Source: Gillisella terrae
GTDB lineage: Bacteria > Pseudomonadota > Alphaproteobacteria > Rhizobiales > Rhizobiaceae
Length of the DNA stretch: 64,000 nt
NCBI RefSeq assembly: GCF_004801395.1
Contig: NZ_SSOA01000010.1
Coordinates: forward strand, 62,001-126,000
Direction: 5' to 3'
This document shows positions 1 to 8,527 of this stretch, piece after piece (positions within the stretch are counted from its first letter, which is position 1; every line of letters starts with the position of its first letter). The position numbers were made by a program, and so were the translations under genes. The notes under the pieces were generated by a model, which saw nothing but the letters and a program-made list of their open reading frames with translations, did no database searches and had not been told where the DNA came from.

Positions 1-276
1 GGCACACGCTTCGCCTACATCGCTAAGAATTACCGCATTGCGCTGCTGTTTGGCGACAATTTCGGCGATTTTACCGATAAATTCAATGGATCCGTGGCAG
101 AGCGCCAAAAGGAGTTTGATGCAGACGCGGCCCATTGGGGGCATGATTGGATTGCGATTGCCAATCCCATGTACGGCTCATTTGAAAGCGCCCCCTTCAA
201 CAGCAATTACAAGCTCTCTCCAGACCAACAAAGGGCTGACAAAATAAAAGCCCTTACGCCATGGAGTGGTCAGTAA
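1..276 (+). CDS. HAD-type acid phosphatase, 3' end only
   Basis: The frame is open from base 1, so the start lies outside the window; 91 C-terminal codons are present. The visible protein has YRIALLFGDNFGDF near its start, which resembles the last acidic HAD motif (GDNxxDF) of class B/C acid phosphatases and lipoprotein e(P4)-type 5'-nucleotidases. In that family this aspartate pair binds the catalytic magnesium. The tail contains a W-rich stretch and PMYGSF, as in the e(P4) group where a conserved C-terminal segment shapes the active site. Such enzymes are usually exported and release phosphate from nucleotides. The gene ends convergently with the lipocalin-like gene on the other strand, with a hairpin between. 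A family call is reasonable; the substrate is unknown. Confidence 0.72.
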   Translation, partial: GTRFAYIAKNYRIALLFGDNFGDFTDKFNGSVAERQKEFDADAAHWGHDWIAIANPMYGSFESAPFNSNYKLSPDQQRADKIKALTPWSGQ

Positions 277-285
277 TCGGCTCCA

Positions 286-314
286 GACCTCCGATTCCAT
301 GCGTATCGGAGGTC
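286..314. terminator. Hairpin between convergent genes
   Basis: GACCTCCGAT at 286-295 pairs perfectly with ATCGGAGGTC at 305-314 around a 9-nt loop. It lies between the phosphatase stop and the lipocalin-like stop on the other strand, so it could end transcription from both sides. There is no strong T tract, so the strength is uncertain. Confidence 0.55.
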
Positions 315-326
315 ATCTCTGGATGA

Positions 327-1412
327 TCAATATCCGGTCATTTCCAGATATCCGACTCCGTTCTGACTGCCGGAAAAGCGAATTGGTCCCTCCCAATAGG
401 CGAAGGCAACTGGCATCCAGCTTTGCGGGTTGAGAGGCTTGGTGGTGATGCTGAGGCCCTTTTCCGGCAGCTCCAGCCGCCATTCCACCGGAATATCATG
501 CCCAGAGACGTTTGCCCGCTTGAGCGGCGTCAGTTTCAACGCGCCCGGCTTTAACAATTGCGTGGTGCCATCGGCTGCAATCCAAGTGGCAACAGTGTAA
601 TCACTGCCTTTGCCGCGCAAATGAAAGCCCATCATTTTTGCGCCGCCATCAAAATGCAACGAGAACCAATCCCAGCCGGTTTGTTCGCTGCTGAGCGGTT
701 GTGATGACCACTCGCGATCCGCCCAGGCTTTGCCCGTTACCGCAACATCGCCAGTCGGCAAATGCAGCGTACCCGTGACCGCGTAAAACGGTTGTGAGTA
801 ATAATAACTCGCCTGCCCCGTGGCCGATTTGACCGAATAGCCCTTGTCACCCTGCAACACCAAAGGGCGATCAGCCCGAAGAGAGAGATCATAGCCAAAA
901 TTGCTGCCATGGGCTTTCAGGTTCACATTGGCAATTGCATCTTGCGAAGCGCCATCTTGGCCTTCCGCCTTTGCCGTCATCGCCCAATCGTCAATCCACG
1001 CATGAAAAGGCGATGCATTCACCCCCGCTTGCCCAATGCCGCCGCGGGCAAATTTTTCGGCAACATAATGGTGTTCAGCCGAGGTCACCGCGGCATGTCC
1101 CATCCATACTTGCGGACTATCCCAGCCTTTTTCTTCGCCGGGCGCCAAAGCTGAGCGAAACAGCGTCCACTGCACCCCATAGTCGCGGCCCGCCGCGTCT
1201 TTGAGATTGGCAGTCACATACCACCACTCAATGCGAAAATCATTGTGGGGACCATGATCCGCTGGAAATGAAAACACATGGCCGGGTTGCGGCACAGCAA
1301 AACCATTCCCTGCCGCCGTGCCAAGGCCAGCAAAGCCTTGCGCCGTTGCCAGACTTCCGCTCAAAACCCACGACAGCCAAAGCCAGACCAGACGTTTCAC
1401 ATTAGCGTTCAT
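327..1412 (-). CDS. AttH/CrtC-like lipocalin-fold exported protein
   Basis: A 361-residue protein with an N-terminal signal peptide (hydrophobic residues 8-22, likely cleavage after SLATA at about residue 24). It carries the conserved FRIEWWYVTANL signature (EWWY at 62-65) of the CrtC/AttH family. That family includes carotenoid 1,2-hydratases and AttH, the periplasmic partner of the AttEFGH ABC transporter. No carotenoid genes are nearby and the gene follows an FtsX-type permease and its ATPase, so an AttH-like export partner is the better reading. The ATG at 1412 overlaps the permease stop by 11 bp; an in-frame TTG at 1418 is a weaker start. It is the last gene of a three-gene operon. The cargo is unknown. 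Confidence 0.75.
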   Translation of the reverse strand: MNANVKRLVWLWLSWVLSGSLATAQGFAGLGTAAGNGFAVPQPGHVFSFPADHGPHNDFRIEWWYVTANLKDAAGRDYGVQWTLFRSALAPGEEKGWDSPQVWMGHAAVTSAEHHYVAEKFARGGIGQAGVNASPFHAWIDDWAMTAKAEGQDGASQDAIANVNLKAHGSNFGYDLSLRADRPLVLQGDKGYSVKSATGQASYYYSQPFYAVTGTLHLPTGDVAVTGKAWADREWSSQPLSSEQTGWDWFSLHFDGGAKMMGFHLRGKGSDYTVATWIAADGTTQLLKPGALKLTPLKRANVSGHDIPVEWRLELPEKGLSITTKPLNPQSWMPVAFAYWEGPIRFSGSQNGVGYLEMTGY

Positions 1413-3810
1413 TGGCAAAGACTTTCAACAGATCGGAAGGTTTGAGACGCGCGATTGCCAGCAACGGCACGAGAGCCGCAAAAAAAGCAGCCACGATTGC
1501 AAGACACCCCAGGGAAAGCCATTGCATGGGAAAGACATGCATCGGCAAGCGCCAGCCAAAGGCCTCAACATTGACAACCGCCAACAGCACCCACGCCAGC
1601 GCCAGCCCGGTTGGCAGTGCCGCCACCATGGTAAACAGCGCCAGCGCCAACGTGCGGCAAAGCTCAAGCGCAATCAGCTTTTTTCGGGTCAGCCCCATGG
1701 CCCATAGCGGGGCAATCTGCGCGATCCGCATGTTTGAGAGCGTCATCAAACTTGCAAACATGGCAAGCCCAGCCACCCCCAGCGTCAGCACGTTCAACAC
1801 CGCCGTCACTGCAAACGTTTTTTCAAAAATCTCCAAAGAACGCTTTTTGATAGATGCCTGATCCACGACATTTTGATTGCCGAGGCCAAATTCATCTTTC
1901 AAGGCCTGCCGTAAGGCGTCCACTTTTTCCGGCGCAATCCGCACACCAAACCGCAAACGCGACAGATCAGAAAAGCGTTTGACGAGATCCTTTTGCGAGA
2001 CAATCACCTCCTCGTTGGGATTGCCGTAATCGGAATAGACCCCCAGCACCTGCGTTTGCCAACCGCCGGGCATGGGCAGTGCATCACCGGGCTGCAAATG
2101 CGCTCGGCGCATCATCTGCTCGTTCAGCAAAACCCCCTCGCCTTTTGTCAGGCGATCCCAAAGCCCCGGCATTGATGCAATGATCGGCCAGTGTTTACGA
2201 TAGGTCTCATCATCCACCACACCATGGATCTCGACATTTTTGCCCAAAACGCGGCCTTGGGCACTCCAGATCGGCAAAACGGCGTCGGCCGTTGTTTCCA
2301 ACCACGCATAGAGGCGCGGAACGTCTGCATCGTTGCGTGCTGTCACGTAGAGCTCTGCCGCCAGACGTTGATCGAGCCACCCAACGAAGGTCAGTCGAAA
2401 GCTGGACACCATCGTGCCAACCCCGACATTGGTGGCCAACGCCAACAGCAGAGCCATAAGCGCCAGCGATAGACCGGGCAATTGCTGGCGGGTATCGGCA
2501 AAGAACCATTGCATCACAGGCTTTCTTGCCATGCTTTGCAGCAGTTTCAGCAAGGGCACCAGGAGGGCGGGCAACGCCAGTGCTGAGGCTAGCAAAAGCG
2601 TACCCAATGTTGCAAAGCCCGCCACCAGCCCTTGGCCAATCTGCATCAAAATCGCGGTTGCGAGAAACAGCACAATTGAGCCTGCAACCTGAAAACGCCA
2701 CGCCGCTTCGGACGCCATGGCCCAGGCCCGCGGATTGGACGCAGCCAAAAGCGGCATGCGCCAAACCTGCCACAGGCTTTGCCCGGCAGACGCCAAGGTG
2801 CCAAACACGGCAATGCCAATGCCAGTTGCCCACCATTGCGGGCGAAATGCGAGAGAGCCGGGAATGTCGGCACCATAAAGCCCACGCAGGGTCACAGCCA
2901 CATCCGGCAACAGTACGGATGCCACAACATAGCCGAGTGCAACGCCGGCAATGCCGGCGAGCAGCGCAAACGCCAAAAGCTCACCAAAAAGCAAAAGCAA
3001 CAAGGCCCTTGCCGAGAGGCCGAGCGAGCGAAGAGTGCGAAACGTGGCGCGTCGTTGTTCAAACGCCAGGCGCACGGCAGCGTAAACAATAAACAGCCCC
3101 ACCACAAAGGACAGCAAGCCAAAGGCCGTCAGGTTGAGATGAAAGCTATCGGTCAGACGCGCCAGATCACCTTCGCCATCGGGCGCTTTGAGCTGCAATG
3201 CGTTGGATATCGCGGTGAGGTCAGCCTGTTGCAGGTGCTGTTGCGGCGAAACCACCAGACGGCTGATATGCTCCCCTTGCCCCAAAAGTGCTGTGGCTCT
3301 GCCAATATCGGTGAAAACAGTGGCATAAGGCAGATCGTTCACCACGGTGAGAGGCGGGGTGTCTTGCCCCTGCAAGGCATCGGCCGTTGCTTTCGACACG
3401 ACCCATTGCCCAGGTGCCAGCAAGAAACGCGCGATATCACCCCCGCCGCGCAAATCCACCGGTTGGGCCACCGGCGGCAAAGTGAGCGGATCAATGCCAA
3501 TCACATGCAAGCGAAGGCTGCCTGCACGAATATCACCCTCCAGCACCGGCGACACCAGCCATCCATTCCGGCGCATGTTCACATAGGTCTGCACCGCAAT
3601 GGCGCTGCCATCACGGTTGGCAATTTCAAACAGGCGGTTTTGCCCCAGCATGGCCGCGGCACGGGCATAGGATGCGCGCGCCTCAGCATTGATGGCCTGA
3701 ACTCCGGACCAGAGCGCCGTGGCAAGTGACAGGCCAAGCAGCAGCATCGCCAGTTGCAGGGGCTTTCGGTGCCAATGGGACAGCAGAGCGGAAAATGCGG
3801 CGCGATACAT
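1402..3810 (-). CDS. FtsX/MacB-type ABC transporter permease (fused, two halves)
   Basis: An 802-residue membrane protein with an N-terminal anchor helix (about 15-35), an extracytoplasmic domain, then FtsX-type transmembrane clusters near residues 225-330 and 670-795, with further helices around 375-465. This is the double-FtsX layout of permeases in the MacB/LolCE superfamily, which move lipids, lipoproteins or peptides out of the inner membrane rather than importing. In AttEFGH systems the two halves (AttF, AttG) are separate; here one polypeptide carries both. The start is the ATG at 3810, which overlaps the ATPase stop as TGATG, a translational-coupling arrangement. The downstream lipocalin-like gene overlaps its 3' end. 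Substrate not predictable. Confidence 0.82.
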   Translation of the reverse strand: MYRAAFSALLSHWHRKPLQLAMLLLGLSLATALWSGVQAINAEARASYARAAAMLGQNRLFEIANRDGSAIAVQTYVNMRRNGWLVSPVLEGDIRAGSLRLHVIGIDPLTLPPVAQPVDLRGGGDIARFLLAPGQWVVSKATADALQGQDTPPLTVVNDLPYATVFTDIGRATALLGQGEHISRLVVSPQQHLQQADLTAISNALQLKAPDGEGDLARLTDSFHLNLTAFGLLSFVVGLFIVYAAVRLAFEQRRATFRTLRSLGLSARALLLLLFGELLAFALLAGIAGVALGYVVASVLLPDVAVTLRGLYGADIPGSLAFRPQWWATGIGIAVFGTLASAGQSLWQVWRMPLLAASNPRAWAMASEAAWRFQVAGSIVLFLATAILMQIGQGLVAGFATLGTLLLASALALPALLVPLLKLLQSMARKPVMQWFFADTRQQLPGLSLALMALLLALATNVGVGTMVSSFRLTFVGWLDQRLAAELYVTARNDADVPRLYAWLETTADAVLPIWSAQGRVLGKNVEIHGVVDDETYRKHWPIIASMPGLWDRLTKGEGVLLNEQMMRRAHLQPGDALPMPGGWQTQVLGVYSDYGNPNEEVIVSQKDLVKRFSDLSRLRFGVRIAPEKVDALRQALKDEFGLGNQNVVDQASIKKRSLEIFEKTFAVTAVLNVLTLGVAGLAMFASLMTLSNMRIAQIAPLWAMGLTRKKLIALELCRTLALALFTMVAALPTGLALAWVLLAVVNVEAFGWRLPMHVFPMQWLSLGCLAIVAAFFAALVPLLAIARLKPSDLLKVFANER

Positions 3811-4466
3811 CACGCAACCAATCCGGCACGTAAATGCACCTGCCGATCGAGCAAAGCGGCCAGCCTTGGCGAATGCGTCACCATCAACAGAGCGGCACCC
3901 GTTGCGGCAACCAGAGACAGCATTAATTCCATCACAGCATCGCCGGTGGCCTCATCGAGATTACCGGTTGGCTCATCGGCCAAAACCAGCTTTGGCCGAA
4001 CCGCAAGGGTGCGGCCAATGGCCACCCGCTGCTGCTGCCCTCCCGACAATTGCTCCGGGTAGCGCTTCAAAAGCGTCGAAAGACCGAGGCGCTCGACAAG
4101 CTCCGCCTGCCAAGTGGGGTCAAATCGTCCTGCCAAACGAGCATGGAAGCCAAGATTATGCGCCACATCAAGCGATGGAATTAAATTGAATTGCTGAAAA
4201 ATCAAACCAACGCTGCGGCGCCGCAGCTTTGCCCGCCCGGCCTCGTCAAGCGCAGAAATATCCTGGCTGTCCACAACGACCTTGCCAGAATCTGCACCAT
4301 CCAATCCTCCGGCCAGATGCAGCAGAGTGCTTTTGCCACTGCCCGATTCCCCCGTCAGCGCCATGGTTTCGCCTTGCCCCAACGTCAGACTGACCCCGTT
4401 GAGAACCGCAAGCGGCCCTTCAGATGTCGGGTAGGTCTTTTTCACGGTATCCAGCAGCAGTACCAT
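3810..4466 (-). CDS. LolD-like ABC exporter ATP-binding protein
   Basis: A 218-residue ATPase with Walker A GESGSGKST (about 40-48), signature LSGGQQQR (about 140-147), Walker B LVLADEP and a D-loop (GNLDE), then the H-loop histidine in VTHSPR. Length and the ADEPTGNLD sequence are typical of the LolD/MacB group, which powers FtsX-type permeases; the next gene encodes such a permease. It is the first gene of the operon. ATG at 4466 is preferred over an in-frame TTG three bases earlier. Its stop overlaps the permease start by one base. It most likely energises export of a lipid, lipoprotein or peptide across the inner membrane. Confidence 0.85.
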   Translation of the reverse strand: MVLLLDTVKKTYPTSEGPLAVLNGVSLTLGQGETMALTGESGSGKSTLLHLAGGLDGADSGKVVVDSQDISALDEAGRAKLRRRSVGLIFQQFNLIPSLDVAHNLGFHARLAGRFDPTWQAELVERLGLSTLLKRYPEQLSGGQQQRVAIGRTLAVRPKLVLADEPTGNLDEATGDAVMELMLSLVAATGAALLMVTHSPRLAALLDRQVHLRAGLVA

Positions 4467-4562
4467 CAATGTTATCCGCTTCGATTGTATGGAGACGAGA
4501 GATAACGCTCAATGGCGCCAACGAAAAGTCCTATTCCTTTCGAAACAGTGGGACGTCGCGAT

Positions 4563-4805
4563 TTAAACAAACTCGATGCCAAGCTCTTTCAGGTTGCGCC
4601 ATCGCACCACGCAATGGCGTTTTTCAAAGCCATCCATCAACACATCAAAATCATCTGGAACAGCCAGAAAGTTATCGCCAACAAGTTTGGCACCGATGTC
4701 GGAAAGGTTCTTGACCGTACAATCCATGGTGGAACTGCCGCCTTTCAACACGATGCGTGCTGCCTTTAGCGCCCTCTGCCTCGAAACCTTGCGCTTTTCT
4801 GTCAT
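4563..4805 (-). CDS. PilZ-domain protein (c-di-GMP receptor-like)
   Basis: An 80-residue protein that is essentially a lone PilZ domain. The N-terminal RKVSRQRAL fits the arginine-rich RxxxR c-di-GMP-binding segment, and NLSDIGAKL fits the (D/N)xSxxG motif. Small single-domain PilZ proteins are common in Rhizobiaceae and act as c-di-GMP sensors for motility or exopolysaccharide. A GAF-GGDEF-EAL protein that could make or break c-di-GMP is encoded about 6 kb away but is not linked. The ATG at 4805 is the only good start. The upstream DNA holds a family A hairpin repeat, so the gene probably has its own promoter close to the start. Confidence 0.75.
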   Translation of the reverse strand: MTEKRKVSRQRALKAARIVLKGGSSTMDCTVKNLSDIGAKLVGDNFLAVPDDFDVLMDGFEKRHCVVRWRNLKELGIEFV

Positions 4806-4812
4806 AAATCGC

Positions 4813-4920
4813 CTCTAGAGTCTGTCAGGTTCAAATTGAAGCTGGCAGACTCTAGAGTCCTTCGTTTTCGTTTGTCTATTCACGAAAGCCGGATCCCACT
4901 TTTCCCTGACAAATTCTGAG
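4813..4920. repeat. Family A palindromic intergenic repeat, copy 1
   Basis: About 105 bp closely matching 37422-37525. It starts with a hairpin: CTCTAGAGTCTGTCAG at 4813-4828 pairs with 4842-4857 with one G-T wobble, and the loop contains TTCAAATTGAA. A conserved tail follows, beginning GTTTTCGTTTGTC and ending CTTTTCCCTGACAAA. It lies just upstream of the PilZ start. Arm differences from the second copy are compensatory. Confidence 0.8.
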
Positions 4921-4965
4921 CCATTTACCCGGTGCTGAAGGTATGAGTGGAAGGATAAACTTGTG

Positions 4966-5070
4966 CTACTGCATAATTCCTTAAATCGGAATCGATTTAA
5001 GGAGAAAATTATGCAGCTGATTTAAAACGTTACAGCACCGTGCGCCATGTATGGCGCACGGTGCTGTAAC
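4966..5070. repeat. Family B two-hairpin repeat, copy 1 (also terminator for the GntR gene)
   Basis: Module 1 is a palindrome beginning TACTGCATAATTCC and ending AAAATTATGCAG, with CTTAAATC/GATTTAAG in its core. Module 2 is a perfect 20-bp inverted repeat with a 2-nt centre: 5029-5048 against 5051-5070. It lies just downstream of the GntR regulator stop at 5088 on the minus strand, where a terminator is expected. Related copies occur at 13024, 25008, 26146, 29303, 51373 and 57727. Confidence 0.85.
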
Positions 5071-5087
5071 AACAAAACGGTGATGGC

Positions 5088-5825
5088 TCACAGATCCAGC
5101 GCATCTTTCAATGCCAGACCGTCGCGCACACGCAAATCCAGATCGGCTTCGATATGGTCGATATGATGCAGCATCAGCGCACTTGCGCGCGCTGCATCGC
5201 GCTGTGCCATTGCCTTTAAGATTGCTTGATGTTCGCTGTGGCCGCAACTGGACGCACCAGAGCCGCCATAGAGAGCAATCACCAGCGAAGAACGCGCCAC
5301 CAATTCATCCATAAATTTTTGCAGAATCACGTTGCCTGCGACCTTGGCCAGCAACAGATGAAAATCGCCCGATGCCTTGATTTCCGCGCGCCGTGCCGAT
5401 GGCCCTCTCTGATGCAGATGGAGCGATTCCTCTTCCAATTGCTTGCGAAACGCCTCCATATCCTCGTCGGTCAAGCGGGCAACCGCTGCGGCCATAATGC
5501 CCGGCTCAATCAGGCGGCGCGACGCAAACACCTGTCGCGCCTCATCCGGCGATGGATTGGATACAAAAGCACCCCTATTTCGTTCTGTATTTATCAGCCC
5601 CTCGAACGCAAGCATCTGCAATGCGCTACGCACCACCGTTCGGCTCACCCCAAACAGCTCGCCAACCTCAGCCTCAGATAATTTGGTGCCGGGGGTCAAA
5701 CGACGGTCAATGATCGCATTTCGCAAGGATTCGCGAATGACCAGAGCCCGATCTTCGGCATTTGTCTCAGTCAAAGGGATTTTTTCTTCCAGAGGCATAA
5801 CATGATCCGTACTGCGAATTCTCAT
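5088..5825 (-). CDS. GntR-family (FadR/FCD type) transcriptional regulator
   Basis: A 245-residue regulator. Residues about 30-95 form a GntR winged helix-turn-helix (GTKLSEAEVGELFGVSRTVVRSALQML, then GLINTERNRGAFV). The C-terminal two-thirds is an all-helical FCD ligand domain with metal-binding candidates in GDFHLLL, GHSEHQAIL and HHIDHIEADL. FCD regulators bind small acids or amino-acid derivatives and usually repress adjacent catabolic or uptake genes. It is divergent from the spermidine/putrescine-type ABC operon starting at 6061, so it probably controls that operon. A candidate operator lies at 5881-5892. ATG at 5825 is used; a start at residue 10 is possible. The ligand is unknown. Confidence 0.85.
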   Translation of the reverse strand: MRIRSTDHVMPLEEKIPLTETNAEDRALVIRESLRNAIIDRRLTPGTKLSEAEVGELFGVSRTVVRSALQMLAFEGLINTERNRGAFVSNPSPDEARQVFASRRLIEPGIMAAAVARLTDEDMEAFRKQLEEESLHLHQRGPSARRAEIKASGDFHLLLAKVAGNVILQKFMDELVARSSLVIALYGGSGASSCGHSEHQAILKAMAQRDAARASALMLHHIDHIEADLDLRVRDGLALKDALDL

Positions 5826-5880
5826 CTTACATCAGCGTGTAAAATGCACAACGGCTCAATTGCCGACACCGTAAAATGAT

Positions 5881-5892
5881 ATTGCATACAAT
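5881..5892. promoter_or_regulatory. Candidate GntR/FCD operator
   Basis: ATTGCATACAAT has ATTG/CAAT arms around a CATA centre, close to the TTGTATACAA-type palindromes bound by many FadR-subfamily regulators. It lies in the 235-bp divergent region between the GntR gene and the ABC operon. No binding data; single site only. Confidence 0.4.
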
Positions 5893-6060
5893 TTTGCCAT
5901 TTTCACAAAACAATCGCCAATAATTTGCGCAAAGCTGCTCATATTCGCGCGCGGCAATATCGAAACCAAAAAAATCTCCAAACATATCAGCGCGCTACGA
6001 GCCTGCCAGCAAACTGGCACGCCATATGCATCGATAGAAGCGGACATAGGGGATGACCGC

Positions 6061-7137
6061 ATGAAAAAAGCCGCCGCCATCGACATTGCTGCCGTTTCAA
6101 AAATCTACGGTAGCACCACTGCCGTAGACAATATCAGCCTCAAAGTGGCCGCTGGCACCTATTGCTGCCTGCTGGGTCCATCCGGTTGCGGCAAGACGTC
6201 AACGTTGCGCATGATCGCTGGTCATGAAAGCGTCAGCAGCGGCGATATTTTGCTGGGCAACACCAATATCACCGATCTGCCACCAGCCGCGCGCGGCACG
6301 GCCATGATGTTTCAATCCTACGCCTTGTTTCCGCATCTCGATTTGATTGAAAACGTCGCTTTCAGTCTGAAAATGAAAGGCGTGGACAAGGCGGCGCGAC
6401 AGGCAAAGGCCCTGGAAATGTTAAGCTTGATGCAGCTGGAGGCCTATGCCAGCCGCAAGCCAGCGCAATTGTCGGGCGGGCAACAGCAGCGCGTGGCATT
6501 GGCACGCGCTTTGATTACCGATCCAGAAGCCCTGCTACTGGACGAGCCACTCTCTGCGCTTGATCCGTTCCTGAAAATCCGCATGCGGGCTGAATTGAAA
6601 AAGCTGCAAACCTCGCTCGGCATTACTTTTGTACACGTCACCCACAGTCAGGAAGAAGCCATGGCGTTGGCAGACCTGATCGTGGTGATGAACAATGGCC
6701 GGATTGAGCAAGCCGCCCCACCACGCACGCTGTTTGAGGCACCCGCCACCGCATTCGTCGCCCGCTTCATGGGGGATCACAACGTCATTTCCGGCCGCGC
6801 AACACAGGTTTCAGAAAAGAGCGCAACAATTTCCGTGGCGGCTGGCGGCAATTTTGTGGCCACAGGTACAGCCGAGCTTAACACCCCGGTTGACATTGCC
6901 ATTCGCACCGATCGTGTCCGCATCGGCCAAAGCGATGTCCCAGGCCTCGGCTTCACCGGCTCGGTGACCAACGTTGAATATCGCGGTGCCACGGTCAAGC
7001 TCATGCTCAGCGGCGCAGGCGTTGAAGATTTTACCGCCATTCTGTCCGATGCCGCCTATTTCGCCAATCCGGTGAAGGTCGGCGAGGCAGTTTCGCTTTG
7101 CTGGAACAGCGCTGACGCGATTGTTCTGGGCAATTGA
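6061..7137 (+). CDS. ABC importer ATP-binding protein (spermidine/putrescine type)
   Basis: A 358-residue ATPase of the PotA group. Walker A GPSGCGKT lies at 39-46, the Q-loop in MMFQSYALFPHL, the signature LSGGQQQR at 137-144, Walker B ALLLDEP near 157-163, and the H-loop in VTHSQEEAMALAD. About 120 C-terminal residues form a TOBE-like regulatory domain, usual for importer ATPases. It is the first gene of a five-gene operon (ATPase, binding protein, two permeases, racemase), all on this strand with short gaps. An AGGGG stretch precedes the ATG. It energises uptake of a small solute; the linked racemase hints at an amino-acid derivative rather than a polyamine (inference). Confidence 0.88.
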   Translation: MKKAAAIDIAAVSKIYGSTTAVDNISLKVAAGTYCCLLGPSGCGKTSTLRMIAGHESVSSGDILLGNTNITDLPPAARGTAMMFQSYALFPHLDLIENVAFSLKMKGVDKAARQAKALEMLSLMQLEAYASRKPAQLSGGQQQRVALARALITDPEALLLDEPLSALDPFLKIRMRAELKKLQTSLGITFVHVTHSQEEAMALADLIVVMNNGRIEQAAPPRTLFEAPATAFVARFMGDHNVISGRATQVSEKSATISVAAGGNFVATGTAELNTPVDIAIRTDRVRIGQSDVPGLGFTGSVTNVEYRGATVKLMLSGAGVEDFTAILSDAAYFANPVKVGEAVSLCWNSADAIVLGN

Positions 7138-7177
7138 ACGCAGTCAAACCCAAAGAAAAAACCAGAGGAGAACTTTC

Positions 7178-8467
7178 GTGACTGATATCAAAAACACCAA
7201 ATCAGGCGTAAGCCGCCGCGCCTTGCTGAAAACCGGCGCCGCCGCTGCCGGTCTTGCCGCTGGTTCGGGCATTATTACCGGCTTTCCAACCATTTGGGCG
7301 CAGACAAAAATCACCCTTCGCCAATTTGGCACCGGCGTTTCCAACATCAACGCCATCGCTGAAAAGTGCAAAGCCGATCTCGGCATTACACTGGAAATGA
7401 CGGCCACAGATTCCGACGCCGCAGCCCAACGCGCCGTGACCCAGCCGAATTCTTACGATATCGCCGATATCGAATACTGGATTGCCAAGAAGGTGTTTCC
7501 CGCTGGCGTCTTGCAGCCGATGGACGTGAAAAAGCTGAAATATTACGACAAGATCGTACCACTCTTCATCGACGGCAAATTGAAGCCCGACAGCGTCATT
7601 GCCCAAGGAACAGCCCCGCACACCGTTGGCTTTGTTGAAAAGCCCGGTGCCAAAACATTTGCCAAGGCACCCACCCAATGGATGACGATGGTGCCCACCA
7701 TCTATAATGCCGACACGCTCGGCATTCGCCCTGATCTGGTTGGCCGTGAAATCACCAGCTGGGCCGATATGATGGACCCAGCGTTCAAGGGCAAGGCTGC
7801 CATTCTCAACATTCCATCCATTGGCATTATGGATGCCGCGATGATTATGGAAGCCATGGGCAAGATCAAATATGCTGACAAGGGCAATATGACCAAGGCC
7901 GAGATCGACAAAACCATTGACTTCATGATCAAAGCCAAGAGCGACGGCCAGTTCCGCGCGTTCTGGAAGAGCTTTGACGAAAGCGTCAACCTGATGGCGT
8001 CGGGCGAAGTGGTGATCCAATCCATGTGGTCGCCCGCTGTCGCCGCCGTTCGCAGCAAAGGCATTGCCTGCAAATATCAGCCATTGAAGGAAGGTTATCG
8101 CGCCTGGGGTGGCGGTCTTGGCCTTGCCTCGCATCTCAAGGGCGCGCAGCTCGATGCTGCCTATGAATATATCAATTGGTACACATCCGGTTGGGTCGGT
8201 GGCTACCTCAACCGTCAGGGCTATTATTCTGCCTGCATGGAAACCGCCAAGAACTTCATGACTGCGGACGAATGGGGGTATTGGATCGAAGGCAAGCCTG
8301 CACAGGGCGACATCCTGTCTCCAGAAGGCAAGATCATGGAAAAAGCCGGTGCCGTGCGCGATGGCGGCTCGTTTGAAGACCGCATGGGCAAAGTTGCCTG
8401 CTGGAACTCTGTGATGGACGAGGACCGCTACATGGTTCGCCGCTGGAACGAATTCATGGCGGCCTGA
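7178..8467 (+). CDS. ABC importer periplasmic binding protein (PotD type, Tat signal)
   Basis: A 429-residue binding protein. The GTG at 7178 is chosen because AGAGGAG precedes it at suitable spacing; upstream codons in the same frame overlap the ATPase gene. The N-terminus has a twin-arginine motif (SRRALLKTG, Arg 13-14) and an Ala/Gly-rich core, so Tat export of a folded protein is likely. The body has spermidine/putrescine-binding-protein features such as the central segment reading WADMMDPAFKGKAAI. Proteins of this family bind polyamines but also other small solutes. A 9-bp GC-rich hairpin follows the stop before the first permease. Confidence 0.85.
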   Translation: MTDIKNTKSGVSRRALLKTGAAAAGLAAGSGIITGFPTIWAQTKITLRQFGTGVSNINAIAEKCKADLGITLEMTATDSDAAAQRAVTQPNSYDIADIEYWIAKKVFPAGVLQPMDVKKLKYYDKIVPLFIDGKLKPDSVIAQGTAPHTVGFVEKPGAKTFAKAPTQWMTMVPTIYNADTLGIRPDLVGREITSWADMMDPAFKGKAAILNIPSIGIMDAAMIMEAMGKIKYADKGNMTKAEIDKTIDFMIKAKSDGQFRAFWKSFDESVNLMASGEVVIQSMWSPAVAAVRSKGIACKYQPLKEGYRAWGGGLGLASHLKGAQLDAAYEYINWYTSGWVGGYLNRQGYYSACMETAKNFMTADEWGYWIEGKPAQGDILSPEGKIMEKAGAVRDGGSFEDRMGKVACWNSVMDEDRYMVRRWNEFMAA

Positions 8468-8475
8468 TCTGATTT

Positions 8476-8500
8476 TGCCCCCGCTTAATCGGCGGGGGCA
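8476..8500 (+). terminator. Intra-operon hairpin after the binding-protein gene
   Basis: TGCCCCCGC (8476-8484) pairs with GCGGGGGCA (8492-8500), loop of 7 nt, between the binding-protein stop and the first permease. No T tract follows. It probably stabilises the upstream message or thins read-through into the permeases. The same arrangement follows rhaS and the CUT1 binding protein. Confidence 0.6.
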
Positions 8501-8527
8501 TTGACCGTGCTCCAAGGGACAAAAGCG

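Noticed and set aside
327..1412. Carotenoid hydratase CrtC function for the lipocalin-like protein
   Set aside because: No carotenoid genes nearby; operon with an FtsX-type exporter favours an AttH-like role.
2779..3729. Long open frame opposite the FtsX-type permease
   Set aside because: Low-complexity, basic composition and no ribosome site; antisense of a well-supported membrane protein.
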